Positions 36,103-44,548 of a stretch of 64,000 bases of DNA are shown in pieces. A model generated the notes under the pieces. It searched no databases. It had not been told where the DNA came from and saw only the letters and a program-made list of their open reading frames with translations. A program made the position numbers and the translations under genes. How positions within the stretch are numbered: the stretch's first letter is position 1; each line of letters begins with the position of its first letter. Source of the stretch: Roseovarius dicentrarchi (lineage in GTDB: Bacteria > Pseudomonadota > Alphaproteobacteria > Rhodobacterales > Rhodobacteraceae); the NCBI RefSeq assembly GCF_003316635.1, contig NZ_QNQP01000010.1:1-64000 (forward strand). The letters run 5' to 3'.

Positions 36103-36984
36103 ATTTTCAGCTTCTGCACAGATCCCGAAACGCTCGGCACCTTCCGGTGGTTCGCCTGCTATTTTACCACCGGCAAGCAGGTGGCGTTCTATACCAGTTT
36201 CGGCACGGTGCTGCTTTTGCTGGCGATCACCGCACCCGCCGCGCTAGCCTTTGGCTTTGGCGGGGCGATGGCGGCCCGGTCGCGCGCGCTGCCTCTGCGC
36301 ATCCTTGGCAAGGGATATATCGCGCTGGTGCGCGGCGTGCCGGATATCGTTTATTTCCTCTTTTTCGTGATCGCCCTCGATCAGGCGTTCGAATGGCTGC
36401 GCCACAAGGTTCTGTGCCCCGACTGGGACCAGCCGATCCGCCAGGGCGCCGATTTCATCGTCTGCTCGGCGGCCAAGCTGCCCTTGGGCAACGCGCCGCA
36501 ATGGGTGCATGAAACCTACGGCTTCGCGCTGGCTGTCCTGACCTTTGCCATCGTGTTCGGTGCCTTTGCCGCCAACGTGCTGTTCGGCGCCATGCGCGCC
36601 GTGCCACGCGGCCAGATGGAAACGGCCGAGGCGTATGGCATGACTCGCCGCCAGGCATTCCGCCGCATCCTCGTGCCGCAGATGTGGGTCTATGCGCTGC
36701 CGGGCCTGTCGAACCTGTGGATGGTGCTGATCAAGGCCACGCCGCTGCTGTTCCTCCTCGGCGTCGAGGATATCGTTTACTGGGCGCGCAGCCTGGGCGG
36801 CACGGCCAATCCGCGATTTACCGACTATCCGCATGGCGACTGGCGCGTGTGGTATTTTCTGGCGCTGCTGATCTTCTATCTGCTGTTCACGAAAGCCTCC
36901 GAGGTCGTGCTGGAGCGGATCATGACACGCCTCACCCACGGGCAAGCCACCACCGGCGGCGAAGCGCAGCGGAAGGCGGTATAA
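36103..36984 (+). CDS. ABC transporter permease (HisQ/OccQ type), possible ATT start
   Basis: The permease has LRILGKGYIALVRGVPDIVYF, ETAEAYGMTRRQAFRRILVPQM (EAA loop) and five or six membrane helices. The first GTG (36181) would remove FSFCTDPETLGTFRWFACYF, an N-terminal stretch that looks protein-like and family-like. The frame has no ATG, GTG or TTG before it, but ATT at 36103 has GAGG six bases upstream (36093-36096). I therefore place the start there, giving 293 residues. A large periplasmic loop (EWLRHKVLCPDWDQP) is typical of this subclass. Confidence 0.75.
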   Translation: MFSFCTDPETLGTFRWFACYFTTGKQVAFYTSFGTVLLLLAITAPAALAFGFGGAMAARSRALPLRILGKGYIALVRGVPDIVYFLFFVIALDQAFEWLRHKVLCPDWDQPIRQGADFIVCSAAKLPLGNAPQWVHETYGFALAVLTFAIVFGAFAANVLFGAMRAVPRGQMETAEAYGMTRRQAFRRILVPQMWVYALPGLSNLWMVLIKATPLLFLLGVEDIVYWARSLGGTANPRFTDYPHGDWRVWYFLALLIFYLLFTKASEVVLERIMTRLTHGQATTGGEAQRKAV

Positions 36985-37072
36985 TGAGGATGCGTTCAGT
37001 TAGTACCAATGCCGACACGCGTTTGCGACACAAACGCTTTCGTCGGCGCGCCGCTCCCTGCGGAGCGGCGTC
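36985..37072 (+). repeat. Palindromic spacer between the two permease genes
   Basis: The 88-base gap holds an imperfect stem, GCCGACACGCGTTTG with CAAACGCTTTCGTCGGC (37011-37046), and a second perfect one, CGCCGCTCC-CTGC-GGAGCGGCG (about 37049-37070). Both may stabilise upstream mRNA or slow ribosomes before the second permease. It resembles REP-type intercistronic palindromes, but no second copy was found in the window. Confidence 0.45.
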
Positions 37073-37879
37073 ATGAGCTGCTGGCAAACCATTCAGGACT
37101 ATGCGTTTCGCAGCTTCGGCTATGGCGAGCGGCTCTTGCCGCGCGGGGATTTCACGCTGTGCCAGCAGGTGACGCTGATCGGCTCGGGCATGATCTGGAA
37201 CATCTATTTCGGCGTCATCGCGGTTTTCATCGGCTTCTTCATCGCCACCGCCGTCGCCCTGGGCAAGGGCGCGGCAAACCCGTGGATTCGCAAGCCCAGC
37301 GAATGGTTCATTTTCGTGCTGCGCGGCTCGCCGCTGTTCATCCAGTTCTTCTTTGCCTATTTCCTGTTCCTCAGCCTCAAAAGCGTCAGCCCGGTCTTTG
37401 ACGCGTTCACCTCGGCTTGGCTGGGCGCGCTGGTGGTGCTGGTACTGAATACCGCCGCCTATTCGGGCGAGATTTTCTATGGTGCCATGCGCTCCATCCC
37501 GCGCGGCGATATCGAGGCCGCGGATGCCTACGGGTTTTCCGGCTGGCGCCGGTTCCGGCGCATCATCTGGCCCACCATGCTGCGGCTTGCCTGGCCTGCC
37601 TATACGAACGAGGCGATCTTTCTGTTCCACGCGACAACGCTGGTGTTTCTCAGTGGCTTTCCCGCGTGGCAGCAGCGCGGTGATGCGCTGTATTATGCCA
37701 GCTATTTCGCGGACAAGACGTTCAATCCGTTCATTCCCTACCCCATTCTGGCCGGGTTTTTCATCCTGCTGACACTGGCCGTCACCGGCATCTTTGGCCT
37801 GATCAACATGCGCCTCAACCGCCACCTGCCGCAGGAGCGGCGCGCCAGATTGAGGTTGCGCCCGAACCTGATCCGGTGA
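37073..37879 (+). CDS. ABC transporter permease (HisM/OccM type)
   Basis: The 268-residue protein has an N-terminal helix (GMIWNIYFGVIAVFIGFFIA), FVLRGSPLFIQFFFAYFLFL and the EAA loop EAADAYGFSGWRRFRRIIWPTML. It is the second permease of the transporter. The end overlaps no gene; the glutamine-synthetase-like gene follows 31 bases later, so uptake and gamma-glutamylation are linked. Confidence 0.92.
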   Translation: MSCWQTIQDYAFRSFGYGERLLPRGDFTLCQQVTLIGSGMIWNIYFGVIAVFIGFFIATAVALGKGAANPWIRKPSEWFIFVLRGSPLFIQFFFAYFLFLSLKSVSPVFDAFTSAWLGALVVLVLNTAAYSGEIFYGAMRSIPRGDIEAADAYGFSGWRRFRRIIWPTMLRLAWPAYTNEAIFLFHATTLVFLSGFPAWQQRGDALYYASYFADKTFNPFIPYPILAGFFILLTLAVTGIFGLINMRLNRHLPQERRARLRLRPNLIR

Positions 37880-37910
37880 ATCAATCCTTCCAAAGAGAAG
37901 GGACACCCTC

Positions 37911-39227
37911 ATGGAAATCGAAAATTTCGGCACGTTTCGCGTCGCGGCCTGCGATCTGAATGGCCAGATGCGGGGCAAACGGATGCCCGCCAGTTATTTT
38001 TCCGGGCTGGATACGGACGGCGTGCGCATGCCGCTGTCGGTTCTGAACGTCGACATAAAAGGCGCCGATATCGAGAACAGCCCGCTGGTGTTTGAGACGG
38101 GCGATGCCGACGGCATCATGCGCCCCACCTCGCGCGGGCCGGTGCCGCTGCCGTGGCTGGACAGCGCGCAGCCGCTGGTGCCGATGCAGATGTATTTGGA
38201 GGACGGCACGCCGTTCTACGGCGATGCGCGCCACGCGCTGGCCCGCGTGCTGGACCGTTATGCCGCGCGCGGCTGGACCGTCATGGCCGCGACCGAGCTG
38301 GAATTTACCCTGGTCGATGACAGCGGCAAGCAGCTGAAACATGTGCGCGATCCGCGCAACCGGCGGCGCATAGATGCGTCCGAAATTCTGTCGCTCAGCC
38401 AGATGGATGCGTTCGACCCGTTCCTGTCGGCGCTTTACGAGGCATGCGATGCGATGGGGATCGAGGCGCAGACCACCACCTCCGAGGCGGGCGTGGGCCA
38501 GTTTGAGATCACGCTGAACCATCAGGACGCCATGCGCGCCGCCGATGACACGTGGCTGTTCAAGACGCTGATCCGCGGGCTTGCCCACCGCTATGACTGC
38601 GCCGCGACCTTCATGGCCAAACCCTTTGCCAATGACAGCGGCAACGGCATGCACATGCATTTTTCGGTGCTGGATGCAGACGGCAACAACATCTTCAACG
38701 ATGGCGGCCCGAACGGCACCGACACGCTGCGCCACGCGATCGGCGGCTGCCTTGCCGCGATGCAAGGCTCGACGCTGGTGTTTGCGCCCCACGCCAACAG
38801 CTATGCGCGGATGACGCCCGGCGCCCATGCGCCCACCGCGATCTGCTGGGCGTATGAGAACCGCACGGCGGCGATCCGCGTGCCCGGCGGATCGCCCAAA
38901 GCCCGCCGGATCGAGCATCGCGTTGCCGGCGGCGACATCAACCCTTACCTCAGCTTTGCCGCCATTCTGGGCGCCGCCATGGTCGGGATCGAGGATGCAA
39001 TGGACCCCGGCCCGCCCCTGACCGGCAGCGCCTATGGCCAGGATCTGCCCCAGCTTGCCACCGATTGGGCCACCGCCGTGGACCTGTTCGAGGCGGACCC
39101 CCTGCTGCCCCGCATATTCGAGCCGCGCCTGATCCGGAACTATGTCCAGACCAAGCGGCAGGAGATCGCCGTAATGGGCGAGATTGACGAATCGCACCAC
39201 TGGAAAACCTACCTCGACAAGGTGTAA
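37911..39227 (+). CDS. puuA: Glutamine synthetase family gamma-glutamyl-amine ligase, copy 1 (PuuA-like)
   Basis: The 438-residue protein has the GS fold: TVMAATELEFTLVDDSGK (metal Glu), AGVGQFEITLNHQDAMRAAD, FMAKPFANDSGNGMHMHFSV (ATP and metal His) and ENRTAAIRVPGGSPKARRIEHRVAG. It lacks the adenylylation loop of GlnA. PuuA-type enzymes join glutamate to putrescine or other amines using ATP. The amine substrate is open. It is followed by an amidotransferase and a second GS homologue. Confidence 0.88.
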   Translation: MEIENFGTFRVAACDLNGQMRGKRMPASYFSGLDTDGVRMPLSVLNVDIKGADIENSPLVFETGDADGIMRPTSRGPVPLPWLDSAQPLVPMQMYLEDGTPFYGDARHALARVLDRYAARGWTVMAATELEFTLVDDSGKQLKHVRDPRNRRRIDASEILSLSQMDAFDPFLSALYEACDAMGIEAQTTTSEAGVGQFEITLNHQDAMRAADDTWLFKTLIRGLAHRYDCAATFMAKPFANDSGNGMHMHFSVLDADGNNIFNDGGPNGTDTLRHAIGGCLAAMQGSTLVFAPHANSYARMTPGAHAPTAICWAYENRTAAIRVPGGSPKARRIEHRVAGGDINPYLSFAAILGAAMVGIEDAMDPGPPLTGSAYGQDLPQLATDWATAVDLFEADPLLPRIFEPRLIRNYVQTKRQEIAVMGEIDESHHWKTYLDKV

Positions 39228-39277
39228 CTGCCATTGATGCCCCCCCTTGCCGGGCCGCTTTGCCTGCGCTACGCTGA

Positions 39278-39291
39278 AATTTGATCAAATT
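39278..39291. promoter_or_regulatory. Perfect palindrome inside the gamma-glutamylation cluster
   Basis: AATTTGATCAAATT is a 14-base perfect palindrome, AT-rich against the GC-rich background, 52 bases before the amidotransferase ATG at 39343. It is a good candidate operator for an internal promoter; no regulator for it is known. Confidence 0.45.
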
Positions 39292-39342
39292 ATGAGGCCC
39301 CTTGTGACCGCCCCCCACCCCTCGCTCACCCCCGAGCCCGAG

Positions 39343-40023
39343 ATGACGACCATCGGTATCCTTCTGACCGGCCATTCACCTGACGAGATCAAGGCCGATC
39401 TGGGCGATTACGACGCCATGTTCGCCGAGCTGCTGAAGGGTCACGGCTTTGCCTACCGGACCTATGCGGTGGTTGACGGCGAATTTCCCGATCATCCAGA
39501 GGATTGCGACGGCTGGCTGATCACCGGGTCCAAGCACGGCGCCTACGAGCCACATGACTGGATCCCCCCGCTGGAGCAGTTCATCCGCGATGTCCACGAC
39601 AGCGGGCGCCCCATGGTGGGGGTCTGTTTCGGGCACCAGATCATCGCGCAGGCAATGGGCGGCAAGGTGGAGAAATACAAGCACGGCTGGGCGGTCGGAC
39701 GACATGAATATGTGATCGACGGCCAGCCCATGGCGCTGAACGCGTGGCATCAGGATCAGGTGACGCAGCTGCCCCCCGGCGCCACCGTGATCGGGCGCAA
39801 CGAATTTTGCGACAACGCCGCGCTATTATACGGCGACCGTATTCTGACGATGCAGCCGCACCCCGAACATACGGATGAATTCTTTACCCGGCTGGCGGAC
39901 AGCCGCGGGCGGGGGCTGGTGCCCGATGACGTTCTGGATGCGGCCATCGCGCAGGCGGGCAAGCCGACCGATCACCAGACAATGGCGGACCGCATGGCCG
40001 CCTTCCTGAAAAGAGGTGCCTGA
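39343..40023 (+). CDS. Class I glutamine amidotransferase (GMP-synthase-like)
   Basis: The 226-residue protein has MTTIGILLTGHSPDEIKADL, GWLITGSKHGAYEPHDWIPP, the nucleophile elbow MVGVCFGHQIIAQAMGG (Cys) and LTMQPHPEHTDEFF (His, Glu). It has the compact stand-alone GATase fold rather than the PuuD type. It probably hydrolyses gamma-glutamyl conjugates made by the flanking ligases. ATG 39343 is chosen; a GTG at 39304 is possible. The end is followed by GS copy 2 within 2 bases. Confidence 0.85.
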   Translation: MTTIGILLTGHSPDEIKADLGDYDAMFAELLKGHGFAYRTYAVVDGEFPDHPEDCDGWLITGSKHGAYEPHDWIPPLEQFIRDVHDSGRPMVGVCFGHQIIAQAMGGKVEKYKHGWAVGRHEYVIDGQPMALNAWHQDQVTQLPPGATVIGRNEFCDNAALLYGDRILTMQPHPEHTDEFFTRLADSRGRGLVPDDVLDAAIAQAGKPTDHQTMADRMAAFLKRGA

Positions 40024-40024
40024 T

Positions 40025-41383
40025 ATGGCCGACTGGACCGAAAATCTGCCCGAAGCGGCGCGCGAATATCTGGAAGGCAAGCGACTGGACGAGGTCGAGT
40101 GCATCATCTCGGACCTGCCCGGCATCGCGCGGGGCAAGGCGCTGCCCGCCTCGAAATTCGCCAAGCAGAAGCATTTTCACCTGCCCGATTCGATATTCTT
40201 CCAGACCATCACCGGCGACTGGGGCGATGCCGCGGGCGAGACGGGGTTTATCGAGCAGGACATGATCCTTGTCCCCGACATGACCACCGCCAGCGCCGCG
40301 CCCTGGACCGGCGACTGGACGCTGCAAGTCATCCATGACGCCTATGACCGCGACATGAAGCCGATCCCGTTTTCGCCGCGCAACGTGCTGCGCCGCGTGG
40401 TGGACGCCTATACCGAACGCGGGCTGGTGCCGGTCGTCGCGCCGGAAATGGAGTTCTATCTGGTCGCGCGCAACACCGATCCCGGTCAGGCGATTCAGCC
40501 GATGATGGGCCGCTCCGGCCGGCCCGCCGCCGCGCGGCAGGCCTATTCGATGACCGCCGTGGATGAATTCGGCCCTGTCATCGACGATATCTATGATTTC
40601 GCCGAGGCGCAGGGCTTCGAGATCGACGGCATCACGCAAGAAGGCGGCGCCGGCCAGCTGGAGATCAACCTCGCCCATGGCGATCCGATCCAGCTGGCCG
40701 ACGAGGTGTTCTATTTCAAGCGCCTGATCCGCGAGGCCGCGATGCGGCACAATTGCTTTGCCACCTTCATGGCCAAACCCATCGCCGAAGAGCCGGGATC
40801 GGCCATGCATATTCACCATTCGGTTCTGGATGCGAAAACCGGCAAGAATGTCTTCTCCGACGATGACGGCAACGAAACCGACGCGTTCTATCATTTTATC
40901 GGCGGCATGCAGCGCCACCTGCCCAGCGCGATCGCGGTGATGGCGCCCTACGTCAATTCCTATCGCCGCTACGTCAAGGATCACGCGGCGCCGATCAATC
41001 TGGACTGGGGCCGCGACAACCGCACCACCGGCATCCGCGTGCCGCTGGCCAGCCCCGAGGCGCGCCGCGTCGAAAACCGGCTGGCAGGGATGGATTGCAA
41101 CCCTTACCTGGGCATTGCCGTCAGCCTTGCCTGCGGCCTGCTGGGCCTTGAGGAACAGCAAATGCCCGAACCGGAATGCACAACCGACAGCTATCAGGGC
41201 GACGGCGATGTGCCGCAGGTTTTGGGCGATGCGCTGGACCTGTTCGAGGAGGCGCCGAAGCTGCACGCGTTGCTGGGGCCGGAATTTGCGCGGGTCTATT
41301 CCATCGTCAAGCGCGCCGAATACGAGGAGTTTCTTCAGGTCATCTCCCCTTGGGAGCGTGAACATCTGCTGCTGAACGTCTGA
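40025..41383 (+). CDS. puuA: Glutamine synthetase family gamma-glutamyl-amine ligase, copy 2 (PuuA-like)
   Basis: The 452-residue GS homologue has VVAPEMEFYLVARN, EGGAGQLEINLAHGDPIQLA, FMAKPIAEEPGSAMHIHHSV and LDWGRDNRTTGIRVPLASPEAR. It is clearly distinct from copy 1 (different N-terminus, extra GRSGRPAAARQAY insert), so the two may differ in substrate. ATG 40025 follows the amidotransferase stop by one base; GTG 40016 is in frame but overlaps. It probably makes the gamma-glutamyl compound oxidised by the next enzyme. Confidence 0.88.
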   Translation: MADWTENLPEAAREYLEGKRLDEVECIISDLPGIARGKALPASKFAKQKHFHLPDSIFFQTITGDWGDAAGETGFIEQDMILVPDMTTASAAPWTGDWTLQVIHDAYDRDMKPIPFSPRNVLRRVVDAYTERGLVPVVAPEMEFYLVARNTDPGQAIQPMMGRSGRPAAARQAYSMTAVDEFGPVIDDIYDFAEAQGFEIDGITQEGGAGQLEINLAHGDPIQLADEVFYFKRLIREAAMRHNCFATFMAKPIAEEPGSAMHIHHSVLDAKTGKNVFSDDDGNETDAFYHFIGGMQRHLPSAIAVMAPYVNSYRRYVKDHAAPINLDWGRDNRTTGIRVPLASPEARRVENRLAGMDCNPYLGIAVSLACGLLGLEEQQMPEPECTTDSYQGDGDVPQVLGDALDLFEEAPKLHALLGPEFARVYSIVKRAEYEEFLQVISPWEREHLLLNV

Positions 41384-41387
41384 TCCC

Positions 41388-42698
41388 ATGGCGCTGAACC
41401 TTTTGCACAGCAATGACCGCGCCGGGAAATACCCGTCCAGCTGGTACGCCGCCACGGCAGACGCGCTGCCCGAATTTGCGCCTTTGTCCGGACAGGCGCG
41501 GGCCGATGTCGTCGTGGTCGGCGCGGGCTATACGGGCCTCTCGGCGGCGCTGCATCTGGCCGAGGCGGGCATGGACGTCGCCCTGATAGAGGCGCAGCGC
41601 GTCGGCTTTGGCGCGTCGGGGCGCAATGGCGGGCAGCTGGGCAGCGGCCAGCGGATGGAGCAGACGGGGCTGGAAAAGCTGGTCGGCACGCAGGACGCCG
41701 CCAAACTATGGGACATGGCGGAGGAGGCAAAGACCCTCGTCAAATCGCTGATCGCGAAACACCAGATTGACTGCTATCTGGCGCCCGGCGTGGCGCATGC
41801 CTGCTTTACCGCCAAAGAGGCCGCGCACGAACATGCCTATGCGGATCATCTGGCCGATCGCTATGGATATGATCAAATTCAGAAACTGGACACGGCCCAG
41901 ATGCATGCGCTCTGCCCCTCGCCCGCCTACAAGGGCGGCACGTTGGACATGGGCGCGGCGCATCTGCATCCGCTGCGCTACGCGCTGGGGCTTGCGCGCG
42001 CGGCCAAGGCGGCGGGCGTGCGGATCTACGAGCGCAGCGAAGTCACCGGCATTGATGACGGCCCGCGCGCCACGGTCCATACCAAGGGCGGGCAGATCCG
42101 CGCCGATCACGTCATTCTGGCCTGCAACGGCTATCTTGGCGGGCTGAACGGCAAGGTGGCCAGCCGGGTCATGCCGATCAACAACTTCATCGCCGCGACC
42201 AAGCCGCTGGGCGACGACGCGGCGCGCGTTCTGACGCAGGATGTTGCCGTCGCCGACACCAAATTCGTGGTGAATTATTTCCGTCTCAGCCATGATCGGC
42301 GGCTGCTGTTCGGCGGCGGCGAAAGCTATGGCTTTCGGTTTCCCTCCGACATTGCCGCGCTGGTGCGCAAGCCGATGGTCGAGATTTTTCCGCATCTGCG
42401 CGACGTGCAGATTGATTATGCATGGGGCGGCACGCTGGCGATCACTATCCGGCGAATGCCCTATCTGGTGCGGCTGGCGCCCAACATCCTCAGCGCGTCA
42501 GGCTATTCGGGTCACGGCGTTGGCACCGCAACCCATGCGGGCGCGCTGATGGCGCAGGCCGTGCGCGGGCAGGCCGATGGGTTTGACACCATGGCGCGCG
42601 TGCCTGCCACGCCCTTTCCCGGCGGCCCGGCATTGCGCACGCCGCTACTGGTGCTGGCGATGACGTGGTACGCGCTGCGCGACCGGCTGGGCGTCTGA
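41388..42698 (+). CDS. puuB: FAD-dependent gamma-glutamylamine oxidase (PuuB/OrdL-like)
   Basis: The 436-residue protein has the FAD-binding Rossmann motif DVVVVGAGYTGLSAALHL at residues about 40-57, the GRNGGQLGSGQ loop and HVILACNGYLGG, ending in SGYSGHGVGTATHAG as in glycine oxidase/PuuB proteins. It oxidises gamma-glutamylputrescine-like amines to aldehydes with peroxide release. It follows the second ligase by 4 bases. No aldehyde dehydrogenase (PuuC) follows. Confidence 0.88.
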   Translation: MALNLLHSNDRAGKYPSSWYAATADALPEFAPLSGQARADVVVVGAGYTGLSAALHLAEAGMDVALIEAQRVGFGASGRNGGQLGSGQRMEQTGLEKLVGTQDAAKLWDMAEEAKTLVKSLIAKHQIDCYLAPGVAHACFTAKEAAHEHAYADHLADRYGYDQIQKLDTAQMHALCPSPAYKGGTLDMGAAHLHPLRYALGLARAAKAAGVRIYERSEVTGIDDGPRATVHTKGGQIRADHVILACNGYLGGLNGKVASRVMPINNFIAATKPLGDDAARVLTQDVAVADTKFVVNYFRLSHDRRLLFGGGESYGFRFPSDIAALVRKPMVEIFPHLRDVQIDYAWGGTLAITIRRMPYLVRLAPNILSASGYSGHGVGTATHAGALMAQAVRGQADGFDTMARVPATPFPGGPALRTPLLVLAMTWYALRDRLGV

Positions 42699-42710
42699 CG
42701 ACGCCCAGCC
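42685..42710 (+). terminator. Terminator hairpin spanning the puuB-like stop codon
   Basis: GGCTGGGCGTC (42685-42695) and GACGCCCAGCC (42700-42710) form a perfect 11-base stem with loop TGAC that includes the TGA stop. It ends the transporter/gamma-glutamylation operon and lies next to the stop of the convergent monooxygenase-like gene. Confidence 0.7.
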
Positions 42711-42717
42711 CCTGCCG

Positions 42718-43035
42718 TCAGAAAGTGGCGGCGACATCGTACATCACCGGCTCGAAGCTGCGGCAAAGGCTGTGGATTTCGCGGTTGCGGCGGCGCATTT
42801 CATCCGAGCGCAGCATTGCCTGAAAATCCTCCCGCCGCTCCCACTGGGAATAGTTGGCGATGCGCGTTTGCGCGTCGTTGACATGCAGACCGGCGGCGAT
42901 AAAGCCCGGCTGCTTTGAGATGAATTTATCATAGGCGTCGGTCAGCGCATCCAAAAGGTCCTGCGCGGTGCCGGGGGTCATCTCGAACGTGGTCAGAACG
43001 GTCTGGTGCGGGCTGGGAAACTGGATTTGCGGCAT
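42718..43035 (-). CDS. Antibiotic biosynthesis monooxygenase (ABM) family protein
   Basis: The 105-residue protein has HQTVLTTFEMTPGTAQDLLD, ISKQPGFIAAGLHVNDAQTR and IANYSQWERREDFQAMLRSD, the dimeric ferredoxin-like ABM fold (W of YSQW, H of GLHV). Such proteins act as small monooxygenases or haem-degrading relatives; the substrate is unknown. It is convergent with the PuuB-like gene. Confidence 0.82.
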   Translation of the reverse strand: MPQIQFPSPHQTVLTTFEMTPGTAQDLLDALTDAYDKFISKQPGFIAAGLHVNDAQTRIANYSQWERREDFQAMLRSDEMRRRNREIHSLCRSFEPVMYDVAATF

Positions 43036-43124
43036 GGGTATCCTCCTGTGTAGCATCTTGGCCTGGCGCGTTGCGCGGCACATCTGTGTTGGACGCGCGC
43101 CACCTTTATAAGATGTCTCGGGGT

Positions 43125-43136
43125 AAAGGCGAAACG
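43125..43136. repeat. 12-mer direct repeat, left copy
   Basis: AAAGGCGAAACG, within the inverted repeat AAAG-GCGAAACG-CTTT. The same 12-mer recurs at 45134-45145, on the far side of the phage remnant. See that entry. Confidence 0.5.
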
Positions 43137-43175
43137 CTTTAGCATCGCATCGGAATTGCACAAAGCCGCGAATGG

Positions 43176-43190
43176 TTAACCAAACATTTA
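43176..43190. promoter_or_regulatory. Near-consensus CtrA-type site (TTAA-N7-TTTA)
   Basis: TTAACCAAACATTTA lies 24 bases before the ATG at 43214. The CtrA consensus in alphaproteobacteria is TTAA-N7-TTAA, and this differs at one position. It is suggestive only. Confidence 0.3.
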
Positions 43191-43213
43191 CCATATTTAA
43201 TGATTGTGAAACC

Positions 43214-43867
43214 ATGGACCTGCCCCGCGCCCTTTTGTCCGGCCTGTACTGCCTGCTGGCATTTCTGTGTGCCACTTCGGCCGGCGCGGGCGCGTGGTTG
43301 CGCAACGTCGGCGACGGCTTTGCCTCCTTCAGCATCAAGGTGCAGCACGAGGCCGACGCCAAGGGATACAGCACGTTTTACGCCGAATACGGCCTGAACC
43401 CCGACCTGACCGGTGGTTTCGACATCGGCGGCGACGAGGAAGGCGATTACAAGGCGCTGGCCTTTGTCCTGATGCCGCTCCGCCGCGACGGCCTGCACAT
43501 CGCGTTTCAGCTGGCCGCAGGTGCCATTGCAGATGACCCGGCGATCAGGCCCGGCCTGTCAATCGGGCGCGCTGTGCAAGTTGGCGGGCTGGACGGCTGG
43601 GCCAATCTTGACCTGCGCGCCACGGTTGCACCGGGCGACGTGGATCTGTCCGTCGATGCGGCTTTTGGCCTGAATGTCTGGGAGGGCACAATGATGATCT
43701 GGCAGTTGCAGCAGGGCGGACATATGCACGAGCCGGATTTCCTGCGCGCCACCGCGTCCGTCGTCTGGCAGATCGCGGGAAACCGTCATATCGAAGTGGC
43801 CACCAGCACCAGCCTGAAAAACGCCGAGGATTTCGGAATTCAGATCGGTGTCTGGCAGGCCTTCTGA
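43214..43867 (+). CDS. Secreted hypothetical protein
   Basis: The 217-residue protein starts with a signal peptide (LLSGLYCLLAFLCATSAGAG) and continues as a mostly beta-rich exported domain (AFVLMPLRRDGLHIAFQLAA, WANLDLRATVAPGDVDLSVD, MMIWQLQQGGHMHEP). I do not recognise a family; the repeated beta-strand pattern suggests an outer-membrane or beta-sandwich protein. It starts next to a CtrA-like site and lies upstream of phage remnants; whether it belongs to them is unclear. An in-frame GTG/ATG further upstream (43172) is possible. Confidence 0.5.
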   Translation: MDLPRALLSGLYCLLAFLCATSAGAGAWLRNVGDGFASFSIKVQHEADAKGYSTFYAEYGLNPDLTGGFDIGGDEEGDYKALAFVLMPLRRDGLHIAFQLAAGAIADDPAIRPGLSIGRAVQVGGLDGWANLDLRATVAPGDVDLSVDAAFGLNVWEGTMMIWQLQQGGHMHEPDFLRATASVVWQIAGNRHIEVATSTSLKNAEDFGIQIGVWQAF

Positions 43868-43891
43868 GGGACATCCAGATTTCGCGCGGAT

Positions 43892-44122
43892 GTGCTGCGC
43901 GTCGGATCGGCCGGGACGGATCTATCCGGCCGGTCCACCGCGATTGGCGGGCTGACAACCCGCGCAACCATGGCCGAAGGGGGCATCACATCGCAGGCGC
44001 AGGATATCACGGACCTGCAATCCAACGTGACCGCAGCGCAAGGTGATATTTCAGCGACTTCCGGCGCTGTTGGCAGGCTGTCCACCAGAGTGACGAACGC
44101 CGAGGGTATCAGAAGACGCAAG
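43892..44122 (+). pseudogene. Phage tail/host-specificity protein fragment
   Basis: The in-frame stretch before MSIDYS reads GGLTTRATMAEGGITSQAQD, LQSNVTAAQGDISATSGAVG and RLSTRVTNAEG. These are heptad-like coiled-coil repeats of the kind found in phage tail tip (J/gp21-like) and tail-fibre proteins. The rest of the protein is missing upstream, where 43868-43891 holds only non-coding bases. It is therefore a truncated remnant, fused in frame to the next gene's start. Confidence 0.55.
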
Positions 44123-44548
44123 ATGTCGATTGATTACAGCCAGATCGTGACCGCCGCAGATAAGGCGGCTGCCGAACAGGCCGCGCGGCTGGCGGGCGTC
44201 AATGCCGAGCGCACGCGCAGGCTGGCCGGCGGCACAGCCTTTGCTGTGCCGGGCATCACCGATCCGATCCCGCTGACCGGGCGCCCGTTTGACCAGTCGG
44301 TCTATCTGTCGCTGCTGGTCTCGGCCCAAGGCTACAAGGCGGCGGGCGTCACGGACCCGATCCAGACCGTGCGCGCGGGCGACGATGTGATCCACAAGCT
44401 GACGCCGGACCAGATGATCGCGCTGGTGTCCCAGGCAATGGCATGGGTCGAGGATGTGATGGCCCGCAGCTGGGAGATGAAGGACCGGGCCGGCGCCTAT
44501 ACCGCTGGCATCCCGGCCGACTACGCCGACGACGCACACTGGCCATGA
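44123..44548 (+). CDS. Phage tail-associated protein (DUF4376-like)
   Basis: The 141-residue protein reads MSIDYSQIVTAADKAAAEQA, TAFAVPGITDPIPLTGRPFD and LTPDQMIALVSQAMAWVEDV, with an N-terminal amphipathic helix. This resembles DUF4376 tail proteins that follow tail-fibre genes in alphaproteobacterial phages. It overlaps the next gene's start (ATGA at 44545-44548). Confidence 0.6.
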   Translation: MSIDYSQIVTAADKAAAEQAARLAGVNAERTRRLAGGTAFAVPGITDPIPLTGRPFDQSVYLSLLVSAQGYKAAGVTDPIQTVRAGDDVIHKLTPDQMIALVSQAMAWVEDVMARSWEMKDRAGAYTAGIPADYADDAHWP

